From NCBI GenBank assembly GCA_006937955.1, contig SSNP01000006.1, forward strand, positions 3,958,664-4,022,663: DNA of 64,000 nucleotides, written 5' to 3'. Source of the DNA: Pachypanchax playfairii. Lineage: Eukaryota > Chordata > Actinopteri > Cyprinodontiformes > Aplocheilidae. Made by a program: the position numbers and the translations under genes. Under the pieces are notes generated by a model that saw nothing but the letters and a program-made list of their open reading frames with translations, was not told the origin of the DNA and did no database searches. Positions 34,886-44,910 of this stretch are shown in pieces (position 1 is the stretch's first letter; each line of letters begins with the position of its first letter).

Positions 34886-35035
34886 TCTGATTGAACATTA
34901 ACTTAGCATCGCTAACGTAAGCTAGCGCATGTTAGCGGTGCTAATTTTAATGTATATAGTTACATAGTTCTGATTGAACATTAACTTAGCATCGCTAGCG
35001 CATGTTAGCGATGCTAATTTTATGTATATAGTTAC
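34886..35035. repeat. Tandem pair of hairpin-forming units
   Basis: Unit 1 (34886-34968, 83 bp) and unit 2 (34969-35035, 67 bp) share TCTGATTGAACATTAACTTA and end in TATGTATATAGTTAC. Each contains an inverted repeat: TTAGCATCGCTAAC with GTTAGCGGTGCTAA in unit 1, and TTAGCATCGCTA with TAGCGATGCTAA (exact) in unit 2. Unit 2 has lost 16 bp. They sit directly against the transposon-like sequence that starts at 35036. Confidence 0.9.
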
Positions 35036-35335
35036 TAGTGATGGGTAGAGCAACACTGATGCGTCGGCGCATGTATCTAGCTCATACAGCGAAACCCCGT
35101 ATCGGTGCGCGTATCGCTTTAAGAAATAGTCACGTGACCGATACAGCTGCTGTTTCGTCTGTCAGTCAAAGTAGAGCTAGAAGGTATTTTTGCGTGAAGG
35201 CAGCTGTCAATCTAGCGTTTGAAGAGAGAGAGAAGCAGAACAGCAGGACAGGTGGGTTTGATGGCTTTAGTGCGGCTTCGCCGGGTCAGTCAGAACTTTC
35301 AAAAGCTAAACGAACGTACCAGGTTACCTGATCTT
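35036..35335 (+). mobile_element. Possible 5' end of a hAT-like transposon
   Basis: The opening TAGTGATGGGTAGAGCAACA and the CG-rich words that follow (GATGCGTCGGCGCATG, TATCGGTGCGCGTATCGC, CACGTGACCGATAC) resemble the start of teleost hAT elements as I remember them. A 97-codon frame (35038-35331) runs through it, but it shows no zinc finger or DDE motif. No matching far end was found with confidence. Confidence 0.3.
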
Positions 35336-35439
35336 TTCACTTATACTCCTCCAAGCTAGGTCCTTTTTTTTCCTGTCTCTCTATAGAAAACAGATCGTAT
35401 CGCTCTGGGTGATTATCCACAGTGTTTATCAATCGTTGG

Positions 35440-35690
35440 ACCTAGCATCACGTCACCAGGCTCCTGATTGGTTGACGCGGCGCAACTTGACGCGGGAGTT
35501 GAGATTTCTCCAACTTCAGCATCAGGCACGGCTGCACAAAATGCAGCGCGTATTCTTGGTTGTGGGTCAATCACCTGATTTGCGCTAAATGGTCACACAA
35601 ATTGCGCTTCATCGCACTTTGACGTGTAAACCTGACGCTCTGGTCGTTTGGTGTGAACGCACCGTTAGAGATTCCATGTTCAGTTTCCTC
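35440..35690. mobile_element. CG-rich MITE fragment
   Basis: CG-rich words such as GACGCGGCGCAACTTGACGC and the right end GTTTGGTGTGAACGCACCGT are typical of small teleost DNA transposons. A GGTGTGAAC-type terminus also ends the element at 57731-58313, but the insides do not align. The left terminus is not clear. Confidence 0.45.
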
Positions 35691-37031
35691 CTGCCAAATA
35701 CAAACAACCCAATTAGAAATCAATATGTTCTGATCCAATCGACACTTTAAATCCATTTAATTTGTTCTGCAACACTTATTCCTCCATCTTGCACCCAATT
35801 ACTTTCTCATATACAACTAAATTACAACTTTTTGGGGCGATAATAAGTGGTACAATTAGTGGTAAACCGCAAAGTTTATTAAAATCAGTCTTTGATTCAT
35901 GTTTCATATGGTTCCACTGCAGATTTTTGCACTCCTGTGAGCACATGTGGAACAGGATGAAGCACAGAAATCAATGTGTCCATGTCCTGCAGGGACAGAA
36001 TTAGCCTTGTCACTCTGCAAATATCTGCAGTCACACTTTTACACTAACATAAAAGTTATTTCTTTATTTGTACAATAGTTATCTGACTGATGCTAAATAT
36101 ATCGACACGTGGATAACCTTCCTTTCCTGAGTAAATGATCTACATGTTAATTTGTGGAAGACAGTTTAATCTTTAACCCTTCAGGGGCTTCCTGTCTCGT
36201 GGGGCTCCTGCTTGTGAATGAAGCTCACACATTCCCTCATTATCCCTGGTATCACCAGGATCTCAGCTGGTCAGGTTGACAGATGTTCTCCATGTAAATA
36301 CATCACCACACTCAATGAGGATAGACTGCTAAAAGTGCCACCGGCGCTGCACAAACGTCTGGATGCTGCTTCACTTACTTTTACATGTTCTCAGTGCCTT
36401 GCTGGAGCTGAAATGATGTGTCGATCGCTGCTGCAGAATTCCATCAGCCAGACAGAGCCACGCTCACAGCAGCTCCCCCGCCAGCAGCCACGATCATCCT
36501 GTTGAATAATGCAAAGGCGATTCTGCTCCTTCTGGCTCACTCTGTCATGCTGTCTGTGCGTGAGCTGCAGCAGCAGCATCAAGCGCCTTGCGATGCCATC
36601 GACATGCTAATTGCACAGGTATAGGTCTTTCAGTGGTATGAAGAAGAAGAAGACAGGTCATCCAACAGGAGCTGACTCTTTCATCATAAGATTACAGAGA
36701 TCATGTGATCAATATTAATGCTGTATGAACATTCAATTTATACTGAAGTTCCAACCTTTTAGGGACATAAAACATCTGACTGCTGTGAACATTCACTCTC
36801 AGATGCCTTATTTAATATTTGTCTTGAATTCAGAAGATGAAACTATGTTTATTTTCTACAGACGTGCAAATTAGTATTAATTATCTTGTGATCTGAATTA
36901 ATTAGAAGCTGCTGGATCTTTCATAGAGTTCATTGTGGTTTAACATGTGACTGATGATGTGATCAGAACCTGATGGACCTGGACCTCGGACTCCAGGGTT
37001 AGAGGGTTTCTTGGTTCTGTTGTTTCCATCT
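35691..37031. other. No gene; balanced block at 36180-36620
   Basis: The 36218-36624 stretch is near-even in composition and has overlapping frames on both strands, none with a domain or splice pattern. The rest is AT-rich. Confidence 0.35.
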
Positions 37032-37405
37032 GATCCAGCTGGTTCCTCTCGTGTCCACGTCCTGGACGTCGTCCTGCTGGTTCCTCTTGTCTCCACGTCC
37101 TGGACGTCGTCCTGCTGGTTCCTCTAGTCTCCACGTCCTGGACGTCGTCCTGCTGGTTCCTCTTGTGTCCACGTCCTGGTGTTTGTCCTGCTGGTTCCTC
37201 TAGTCTCCACGTCCTGGACGTCGTCCTGCTGGTTCCTCTTGTGTCCACGTCCTGGACGTCGTCCTGCTGGTTCCTCTAGTCTCCACGTCCTGGATGTCGT
37301 CCTGCTGGTTCCTCTTGTGTCCACGTCCTGGACGTCGTCCTGCTGGTTCCTCTAGTCTCCACGTCCTGGATGTCGTCCTGCTGGTTCCTCTTGTGTCCAT
37401 GTCTC
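37032..37405. repeat. 38-bp minisatellite, ~9.7 copies
   Basis: The unit CTGGTTCCTCTNGTGTCCAC then GTCCTGGACGTCGTCCTG repeats head to tail. Variants alternate TAGTCTCC with TTGTGTCC, so units tend to pair, giving a 76-bp higher period in part of the array. One unit at 37174-37190 reads GTGTTTGTCC instead of GACGTCGTCC. Two copies of the same unit lie at 50330-50412 inside a dispersed repeat. The GTSRTTSRTW-type minus frames are artefacts. Confidence 0.97.
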
Positions 37406-37470
37406 AGGAACAGGAAGCTGATTGGAGATGGTCTGTAACGGAACCTTTTAAACAATTTATTATTCAGTGT
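37406..37470 (+). repeat. Dispersed repeat M38 flank at the 37-kb array
   Basis: GAAGCTGATTGGAGATGGTC then TGTAACGG matches the GAAGCTGCTTGGAGATGGTC phrase at 1766 and 50468. This ties the minisatellite to the dispersed element M38. The part between the array and this phrase is deleted here relative to 50.4 kb. Confidence 0.55.
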
Positions 37471-37856
37471 ATTTAATCAGTATTAAAGAAAGAGGATTTT
37501 GTAGCAAATTTAAAATCAAATTTACTTTAAAATCATTTTATCAACTTGTAGTGGTACGTCTGGTTTCCTGAAGAAAAAGTTATAACATTAATAAATTATA
37601 GACCTGGTGAGGCTTAAAATAAAGTAGCCAATAGATAACGAACCCCTTTCGTTTTCTATTGGCTACTAGATTGTCAATCACACTTATACTGCTAAATGTA
37701 GCAATAAACAGATTTTTACTGTTGATGATCCCGACATGTTCGAAGAAATAAAGTTGTAGTTCCAGAAAAAACTCCAGCGATATTGATAGTAAATAAATAA
37801 GGGGGTTTCTTTGCAAATTTCTAAAGGAGGCGTTTCTGGCGTTGAGGGAAGGGGAG
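37471..37856. other. AT-rich, nothing recognised
   Basis: AT-rich DNA before the poly-G gap. The minus frame that spans the gap translates G/C runs as proline and is not a gene. Confidence 0.5.
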
Positions 37857-37884
37857 GTGGGGGGGGGGGGGGGTNNNNNNNNNN

Positions 37885-37914
<30 letters not shown>
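37857..37914. other. Poly-G tract with a 10-N assembly gap
   Basis: G runs lie on both sides of ten Ns at 37875-37884. The uniform N block is an assembly gap, and true length is unknown. The G tract may be a real homopolymer that stalls sequencing, or an artefact at the gap edges. Confidence 0.95.
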
Positions 37915-37916
<2 letters not shown>

Positions 37917-39374
37917 GTGGCGCTACAACAAACAGCCATTGAGCTTCTCATTCGGGGCAAAATCATCTTTACCACCTTTAAAGCTATTAACATTTCACTT
38001 AAAGTGGAATTTCCTGGTTTATCCTTTGTGATAAACAAATGAAAGACATTTTAGACACATCTGGATTTTAAACATCAAGTCATTTCTGAGATATTATTCA
38101 TGTAGCTTAAAGTCTCTTGGAATGATTCCTGCATGTTAAACTTTACAAACCTGCTATGACTGGAGATGAAACATTAAAATGTTGCAGCAGTAAAAATAAA
38201 AACATGTTCACTTTAACACCAGAAAAACTAAAATTCCAGTTTCTTGGTGAAGAAAACGCCTCGTTGGAGGAAATTGTTTGACTAAATATAAGTTCGTTTC
38301 GTCTTCATCTGGTCCAAAACTGAAAACTACATCAAAGGACGTTCAATAAAATGACAGAGATGATGACCATTTTCAGCCCCCTTATGTCAGACAGTTACTA
38401 AAACATTTTATTGTTGTTCTTACACACCAAATGCATTCTGCAAATTACAGAGGATGCTTGGTTTAATTGTGATTTTATGATGGTGGACAGGCTCATAATT
38501 GAGATGTCTGCATTTAGACATTAAAGTGTGCGCCAACGCTGATGTCTCCAATAAAAATAAAACATTCAGACATCGCTGGCATTTCAATCAGTAGCAATTT
38601 GACCATTAGGGTGATCATCAGTGCTCAAACTGTGGGTCATTAACCACTTCAAGCTGTGCAAACATCAATGAAAAAGGAGATCTGGTTCTGTCGAGCCAAG
38701 ACTGTGATATTCTGTCATGTCCAGTTTGTTATTGGATAAACCAGCTTTGATGTCACCTACTCTGAAGTTTGCTCCAGGAATTAAATTAATAATCTTTGCA
38801 AGAACTTTAGTGAGACTGTAAACAACCAAACGTGGATCCAGAAAGAAGAGTTTTGTGTATTTTTAAGAGGCATGATGATGAATAATGCATGTGTGTGTGA
38901 GGACTTGTGAGCGCTCTCTAATGCATTGATTATTTCACAGTCAAAGCATTCACCGAGGTGCTGCCAGAGCCATGCAAATACACAAGACACAGAAAGAAGA
39001 GACACCAAAGGCAGCCATCACCTCACGCTGCAGGTGTCGCCAAAAAATACCCTCGCAACTGTCGTCCTTGTCATCTTGCTGGATGGGGACTAGTTGAGCC
39101 CTTTTCCTTTGCTGTTTCTGTCTCCCTTCTAGCCTCGGGGCTGGGAGCACTGCTGCTGTATCACCTGGCAGGCAGGATGACGCCTGCTGCTTTTATGTGC
39201 AAATCCAAAGATGGAACTTTTAGAAAAGTGGAAATTTTACAGTTAATATGAGCATCAGCAGGGTGAAAAGCTTTGATAAAAGCTTTACAGCGGAACATTC
39301 TGGGTCCGGTCTCTGGTTTGTATCGTCCCTTGATTTGTTCAACACAACTACAAACTGTTAGCATCTAAAGAAGC

Positions 39375-39388
39375 GTTCCCATGGCAAC
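39375..39388. promoter_or_regulatory. X-box-like motif
   Basis: GTTCCCATGGCAAC departs from the RFX consensus GTNRCC-N2-RGYAAC at one position (C for R). Motif match only. Confidence 0.3.
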
Positions 39389-39647
39389 AGCACTCCCTGA
39401 TGATGGCACCCTTCCTCAGCAGGACATTGCACGTCACAGCTTGAAGGTCCCAGTTTGGTTTAGTACCTGTTTAATATTCAGCACCATTAAAGTCGAACTC
39501 AGTTCGTGTGTTTTTAACTGTTGATTAAAAAAAAAAAAAACAGACAGTTTATGTACTTTACAACGTGTAATTGTTTTCTTTTTATTTGTTTTTATTGTTT
39601 CAGAGTTTTTAAATATTTTATTTATCTGTGTGTTTTCACTTTTTAAA

Positions 39648-39712
39648 GTACCGATTTAAGTATCGGTTAGGAACCAGTACCATTTTGAAAGTATCGATTT
39701 GGTACCGGTATC
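39648..39712. mobile_element. hAT-like terminus scrap (CGGTACC words)
   Basis: AGTACCGATTTAAGTATCGG, AACCAGTACC and GTATCGATTTGGTACCGGTA are words I know from the ends of teleost hAT elements. No paired end is visible. Confidence 0.35.
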
Positions 39713-40834
39713 ATATGAAGATTAAATATACTAGATGACAAAGTTCTGGTGGGATCAGCATGTGCTCGTAGTACATAGTAGTACACCCCCCCCCCCACTG
39801 GAATTCTGCTATTTGACCACTTTTAAATGATGTAAAGTGCAAATTGAGAGAAACTCAGAGAACTGCTGACCTCCCCCCCCCCCTAAACACTCTAATAACA
39901 TCATGTACAGAAAAACAGACATTTCTACAGTCATGACACGTTTTTAATCTTCTTCAAAATTCAGTTTTAAACATATTTTCTGTTTATTTTTCATTTTGCA
40001 CAAAAGAAACACAATAATAATACAAATGCTGATCAAAATAACATGTTAAAGTATGTAATGAAACACAGTTAAACATCAATAGAAGTTAAACCTTGCAGCG
40101 CCGTTCATTGATCATTCATGTGAATTTCACAGCTGCAGGGTCTTCAGCAGGCAGCTGGTGGTCCTGACATTATAAAAGAAGTGTTGGCTGATGTATAATC
40201 TCCTGGAACTCCGACTCTACATCAATAATCTGCTGAAAATCATCCCTTGTTTTTTCTCTAGATGCAGATATTATTATTTCTCGTTTAGTGCAGGAAACTG
40301 TTTGTTTAAACTTGTCTGGTGTTTTTATTACTGCCATGAATTAAACCATTAACTCTACCTGATTTCTTAAGTTTTGGATTATTACGTTACACATTTATAT
40401 ATCAGAAGCACAATTACATCCATTTAATGGCAGATTAAATTTTTCTGCACTCATTTTTCTTTTCCATCTTTTTTACCTTTGGGATTAGCTGAAAAATGAG
40501 ACAATATTCACGCCAGCTTTGTGATCATAGTTGATGGATGGGGGAGAGAAAATGATCATCCAGACTGTGACGGAGCAGAGACTCGTGTGTCTTTCAACAC
40601 TGCCTCAATTTTCTAATTACTCATGAAATTTACTTGATTTTTGATTCAAGGACTTTTTTTTCTTGATGTTATATGTGATGCATGTAAAGTAGGTGTAAAC
40701 ATGATGAAGATTTAAAGCTCTGCTCCCAGAAGTGAACTCGTTTTCCTTGGATCAGGTAGTTCTGTGACTACATGAATGAATAATATGAGACAGTTCTGCT
40801 TGTTGTGGCTAACATGTATCCCAGTATCTCCAGG

Positions 40835-40885
40835 GGTCACTGGTAGAGGGGCGGGGTTACACCTGGATGTGTCCCAAATCCACCA
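40835..40885 (-). mobile_element. Retroposon 3'-domain scrap
   Basis: GGTCACTGGTAGAGGGGCGG then GGTTACACCTGGATGTGTC is the reverse-orientation form of the phrase at 6612 and 63935. Confidence 0.5.
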
Positions 40886-40987
40886 CAGACACTAAATATC
40901 AATGTTTGAATTAATAAAGAAATTATTTAAAACAAAACTTATTCACTTTTTCATTTTAAAACAAGAAAAGCAGCCGTGTGGTTCACA

Positions 40988-41904
40988 GGCTGTGTCCCAA
41001 TTCAGGGTCTGCATACTTCGAAGGACCCAGTCTACCTGGTCAACGTAGGCCGCGTCCTTCGTCTACCGGGTAGACCGGATGTTAACGGCTGTGAATTGGG
41101 ACGGAACTCTCGCCTTTAATATTCTGTCACCGAGCAACCATGACGACTCTGACCTGAACAGTTAGAAAATAAAGAAACAGTCTTTAGGTGGTTAATCCTG
41201 TAATAAATATGTGGACTGTTATTTTAATTTTTATTTTGTATAAGAAAAATAAGGCTCTTCTGCCTTCTGTATTTTTATTATTTCATGTTTACCTTGAATA
41301 TTTGTTCATAAATCAGAAATTAATGTAGCAGGTTTATATTTGTTTAACAAAAGGTTGTAAATATAGATGTTAAAGTGAATTTTGAACAATTACTTTTTGA
41401 TTTTACACATTTATTTTTGATAATGTACAACTTTTCCCTTTTTTTTCCTTTTTGGCCTGAATAGGGGTCCATGCTACAGCAGCCGAACACTCTGCACCAG
41501 TAAAGACGTGATCCATCTCAGCCCTGAGTTTTATAAAAACTGTCTTTACTTTTTGTCCCTAAAAGATATAAAACTGTTGCAATAAAAAAGAAAATGGTCG
41601 GAGCGACATACGGGACCTACACGAGCCGAGACCGCAATACAAGCACTCCTCCGTCATCTCTGGGTGCAGCTCTTGCTTCATTATCTGCCGTTCTTAAGAA
41701 AATCTCCTGTTCGACCTGCAATGCATCTTGGGATATGTCGACCACCGAAGGATACACCGAATCCATCCTTCAAATCTGGGAAATGAAGGCTGGATTCGTC
41801 GGCCGCATTTGAAGAATTCGGACTGGCCTAGTCGCGCCGCTGTGACGTAGCTGTCCTACAAATCCGGCCTTCGAAGGATGCAGACTCTGAATTTGGACGC
41901 AGCC
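40988..41904. mobile_element. 917-bp DNA transposon with 36-bp TIRs
   Basis: The left end GGCTGTGTCCCAATTCAGGG continues TCTGCATACTTCGAAGG. The right end, reverse-complemented, reads GGCTGCGTCCAAATTCAGAG then TCTGCATCCTTCGAAGG, so about 32 of 37 bases pair. The first 118 bp (40988-41105) are themselves bounded by an inverted copy (GTGAATTGGGACGG at 41090-41103), resembling the short MITE at 14863-14977. The right third is CG-rich and holds a 72-codon plus frame (41594-41812) with no domain I recognise. No clear target duplication was found. Superfamily is not assigned. Confidence 0.8.
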
Positions 41905-43437
41905 ATAGACTGATGTCACCATGAGTTTACAGACGAAACCTGGATCTTTTCAAGACTTTGACATGCTGCAGTTTTTCTTGTGTCTCAATACAAGCAGAGG
42001 GTATTAACGGTGGTATCAAGTTCCTCCTTCACATTCTGTATTGTGGGTTGAATTGGTGAGGCGAGGCGTCCATTCAGGGCTAATCTTCCTCCTCTGGGAT
42101 CCTGCCCTCATCCAAGCTCCAGCACTAAGAAATTAACTTTGTCTGAATGTTGAATTAGTCCTGCAGCGTTGGCACTCATGGGTCTGCTTATTGGAACATT
42201 TCCAATCCTCTTACAGCCTGGTGTCTGTTCAGCTTTACCTGTTGAACTGCATGTTTCTGTCTTTCATCACATCAGTGTTCGGTACTTTCAGGGCTGCACA
42301 ATTAATCCTGCGTTAATTGTATCATGATTTAGCCTTTCACAATTAATTAAACTTGATCAAGTGGCATTCTGACATTTTGCATTTAGCATGACTGCTGCAG
42401 TGCATGAAATCAAGAGCTCCCTTTACACGAGTAAACTGTCTCACCAATCATAGGTGATTAACTGGTCTCAGCCTCCCAAACACAGTTTTGGCTTCAGGCG
42501 AGTACATTTTCTCTGCAAACGGAAATAGAGCTAGAGTTTCTTGTTCTGCGTGAAATGGGTTTTACCTGCTTGCATGCAGCGACTGGGGTTAGTGTTATTA
42601 TAGTTTTATGGTTTAACTCAAAGGGGATTTTCTATTATTCTGTGGCCAAAGCTGAAATTTTGACTTTTAACAAACAGCATTTTTTCACATTCTGTCACAC
42701 TGAACAGGATCTGGATCATCAGGTCTTGTGACACAAAACTAATCAAGAAACACGAAGGAAAAACGTATCAATAATTATCCGTCATCCGCCTAATGCCTCT
42801 CAGCCAGCAATGAAGCTCTTCTGTTGCCACCAACAAATACTAATATACGTTGGTGACAGATTTATGATCCCTAAACTCCATCTAAACCTCCATTCTTCTG
42901 TCAGTAAGTCTAAATAAACCTGTTTATTTTGTTGTAGCATGAACGTTTTCTGAAGCGACTGACCAGAAAAGAATAAAAAGCCAGAAAAAAAACCCAAAAA
43001 ACTTTTGATCCAACCTAATTTAGTGTGCGTCCTCAAGCTGGCTGAAGTCCATGAGGAAAAGATGAGATGTGATTATGTTCACGTCCGAACAGAGAGTGGC
43101 AGCTCATATAAAGTATGAGAATATGTAATAATGAAATGGATCCAAGTCATGTTAGCCAAAACATTCTACTGGGTTTTGTAGTTATTTTCATTTCTGTGGA
43201 TATAATCAGGAAGAAAAATGTTATTAATTGAAGCAGCCTGTCCAAGTGTTTCCGTATGAATTTAGGGACATTTTTATGGCAGCTGAATATAACAAGCAGT
43301 CGTATCAGTAGGAGACATCATGATGTGACTGTTGACTCGAACCTGAAGATTTAAAAACACATACATGAGTTTTCTTCTTGCAAAAGAAGGAGCAATGTGA
43401 AAAAAACTCCTGTTTCAAACATCTTCTCTTGTTATTT

Positions 43438-43440
<3 letters not shown>
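41905..43440. other. No gene; balanced block at 42030-42500
   Basis: The first 600 bp are fairly even in composition with no repeat. The rest is AT-rich. The minus frame at 42800-43036 has no domain. Confidence 0.4.

Positions 43441-43504
<64 letters not shown>
43441..43504. repeat. (AAT)21 microsatellite
   Basis: An uninterrupted run of AAT. Frames across it read poly-N or poly-L and are artefacts. Confidence 0.98.
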
Positions 43505-43814
43505 TTGACTCTCTAACTGAGAACAAATTAAAGACACATGCAGTAATTACACTGTGTTTCTAAACAAAATGCAGCATTTCACTGGTTTTGAAGATATTTT
43601 GCTTTTTATTAACTTTATCGACAGAAACTTTTCATTTAAAATGATAAAGTTCAGGAACTTAGAAAATATAATTTGGGACAAAAATCGTCTCAAAGGACAA
43701 GAAAAATCAACAGGTCCACATCAGGACCAAACACTTCAGTCCAACTGTCATGTGATCAGATTCAGTAAAAAGTTTTAAACCAAAGAAACCAGCAGATTAA
43801 ATCTTTATTTCTAC
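43505..43814. other. AT-rich spacer
   Basis: AT-rich sequence between the AAT run and the minisatellite. No feature seen. Confidence 0.5.
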
Positions 43815-44215
43815 ACGATCCGCCAGCCTGAGCAGCACCAACTGGAGACAGGAAGAAACAACCAGAACCAGAACCAGAACCAGGATGACTCGACCCACTG
43901 GGGTCTGAGAGGACAGGAAGAAACCCCCAGAACCAGAACCAGGATGACTCCACCCACTGGGGTCTGAGAGGACAGGAAGAAACCCCCAGAACCAGAACTA
44001 GGATGACTCCACCCACTGGGGTCTGAGAGGACAGGAAGAAACCTCCAGAACCAGGATGACTCCACCCACTGGGGTCTGAGAGGACAGGAAGAAACCTCCA
44101 GAACCAGGATGACTCCACCCACTGGGGTCTGAGAGGACAGGAAGAAACCCCCAGAACCAGAACCAGGATGGCTCGACCCACTGGGGTCTAAGAGGACAGG
44201 AAAGAGACAAACACA
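43815..44215. repeat. 51-62-bp minisatellite, ~6 copies
   Basis: The unit holds GACTCCACCCACTGGGGTCT, GAGAGGACAGGAAGAAAC and CCCAGAACCAG followed by one to three AACCAG steps. Length varies with that hexamer. CACTGGGGTCT occurs six times. The entry flank (CAGCCTGAGCAGCACCAACT) and exit flank (GACAGGAAAGAGACAA) match 48716-48811, which has only one unit. The minus frames here (GGVILVLVLGVSSCPLRPQW) are artefacts. Confidence 0.97.
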
Positions 44216-44344
44216 GATGAATTCGGGCTTCTCGTCATTTGTTCAGCAAGATAAAAGACCCGTTTGCAGATTTACTGTCACAGCTGAGTTAACAGAACAT
44301 CCCAGGCGTCTGATCCTCTGCTGTTTCTACCAGATGCTGGATCC
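44216..44344. other. Short spacer
   Basis: No feature seen between the minisatellite and the LINE scrap. Confidence 0.4.
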
Positions 44345-44490
44345 ATGGTGGTGCTCCCAGACCAGCTGGGAGAGATAGTCCCTCTAGCTTGCCCAGACTT
44401 CAGGTCTGCCTCAGGTTTAATCCCTCCTGTTCATCCTGTCCTGGAGGGAAGTTCCCCTGCAGCATCTCACCGAAGCCTCCGTGTTTTCAG
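44345..44490 (-). pseudogene. LINE 3'-coding scrap, RTE/Rex3-like
   Basis: Read on the minus strand, the sequence matches the C-terminal part of this LINE type as I remember it. GGGAGAGATAGTCCCTCTAG (44370-44389) is the complement of the RDYVS(R)LAW region. GTCCTGGAGGGAAGTTCCCC and the CAGCATCTCACC stretch that follows also fit. Stops are present and it cannot be coding. Confidence 0.55.
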
Positions 44491-44738
44491 AGAAGCAGGT
44501 TTTTATTTATTCTCTTGAAGTGATTCTACCAGATTCCTTCTTGATGTTATTTGTGGATCTTTCTTTGCTGGATGTGGAAAACATTTTAACACATCTTGAT
44601 GTCTTCATTTTATTATGCTAAGAATCTTTGTGAAGTGCTTGAAATGCTTTTATTCCATCTTCCATTCCACATATTTACTTATTAACTAAAATGAATAACT
44701 TAATTACTTTGTCTAGTTAAAAACCTTTTGTCACAGTC

Positions 44739-44910
44739 TAGATCAGTCCCGGGTCTTGAGGGCCACTGCTCTGCAGAATTCAGTTCTTTCTCTGCTCCGA
44801 CATACCGGATTAAACGGGTCATTTACATGTTTAAAATATCCACTTATTCATCTCAGGTGTGTTTGAGCAGAGATCCATCTAAAACCTGCAGGATGGACAT
44901 CACTGATCTA
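44739..44910. mobile_element. hAT-like MITE, GGGCCACTG family, copy 2
   Basis: The outer ends TAGATCAGT and ACTGATCTA are exact inverted repeats. The left arm continues with CCCGGGTCTTGAGGGCCACT. The right arm has CAGGTGTGTTTGAGCAG and TCTAAAACCTGCAGGATGGA. It is 172 bp long, non-coding, and collinear with the copies at 3829 and 61763. Confidence 0.75.

Larger units (their letters stand above)
37915..40834. other. No gene; X-box-like site, C tracts
   Basis: AT-rich with a balanced block at 38880-39420. That block includes a 97-codon plus frame (38958-39251) and a 66-codon minus frame that overlap, neither with a domain. Poly-A lies at 39528-39540 and poly-C at 39786-39798 and 39872-39882. 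Confidence 0.4.

Noticed and set aside
36902..37400. Minus frames of GTSRTTSRTW repeats
   Set aside because: Readings of the 38-bp minisatellite; the unit is not a multiple of three, so the frame cycles.
37580..38038. 152-codon minus frame with a poly-proline run
   Set aside because: The proline run is the poly-G tract plus assembly gap.
38958..39251. 97-codon plus frame with a hydrophobic segment (SFAVSVSLLASGLGALLLYH)
   Set aside because: Opposed minus frames overlap it and no family is recognised; kept only as part of a balanced block.
43378..43563. Poly-asparagine protein
   Set aside because: Translation of the (AAT)21 microsatellite.
43762..44210. 139-, 103- and 70-codon minus frames with GGVILVLVLG repeats
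   Set aside because: Readings of the 51-62-bp minisatellite in different phases.
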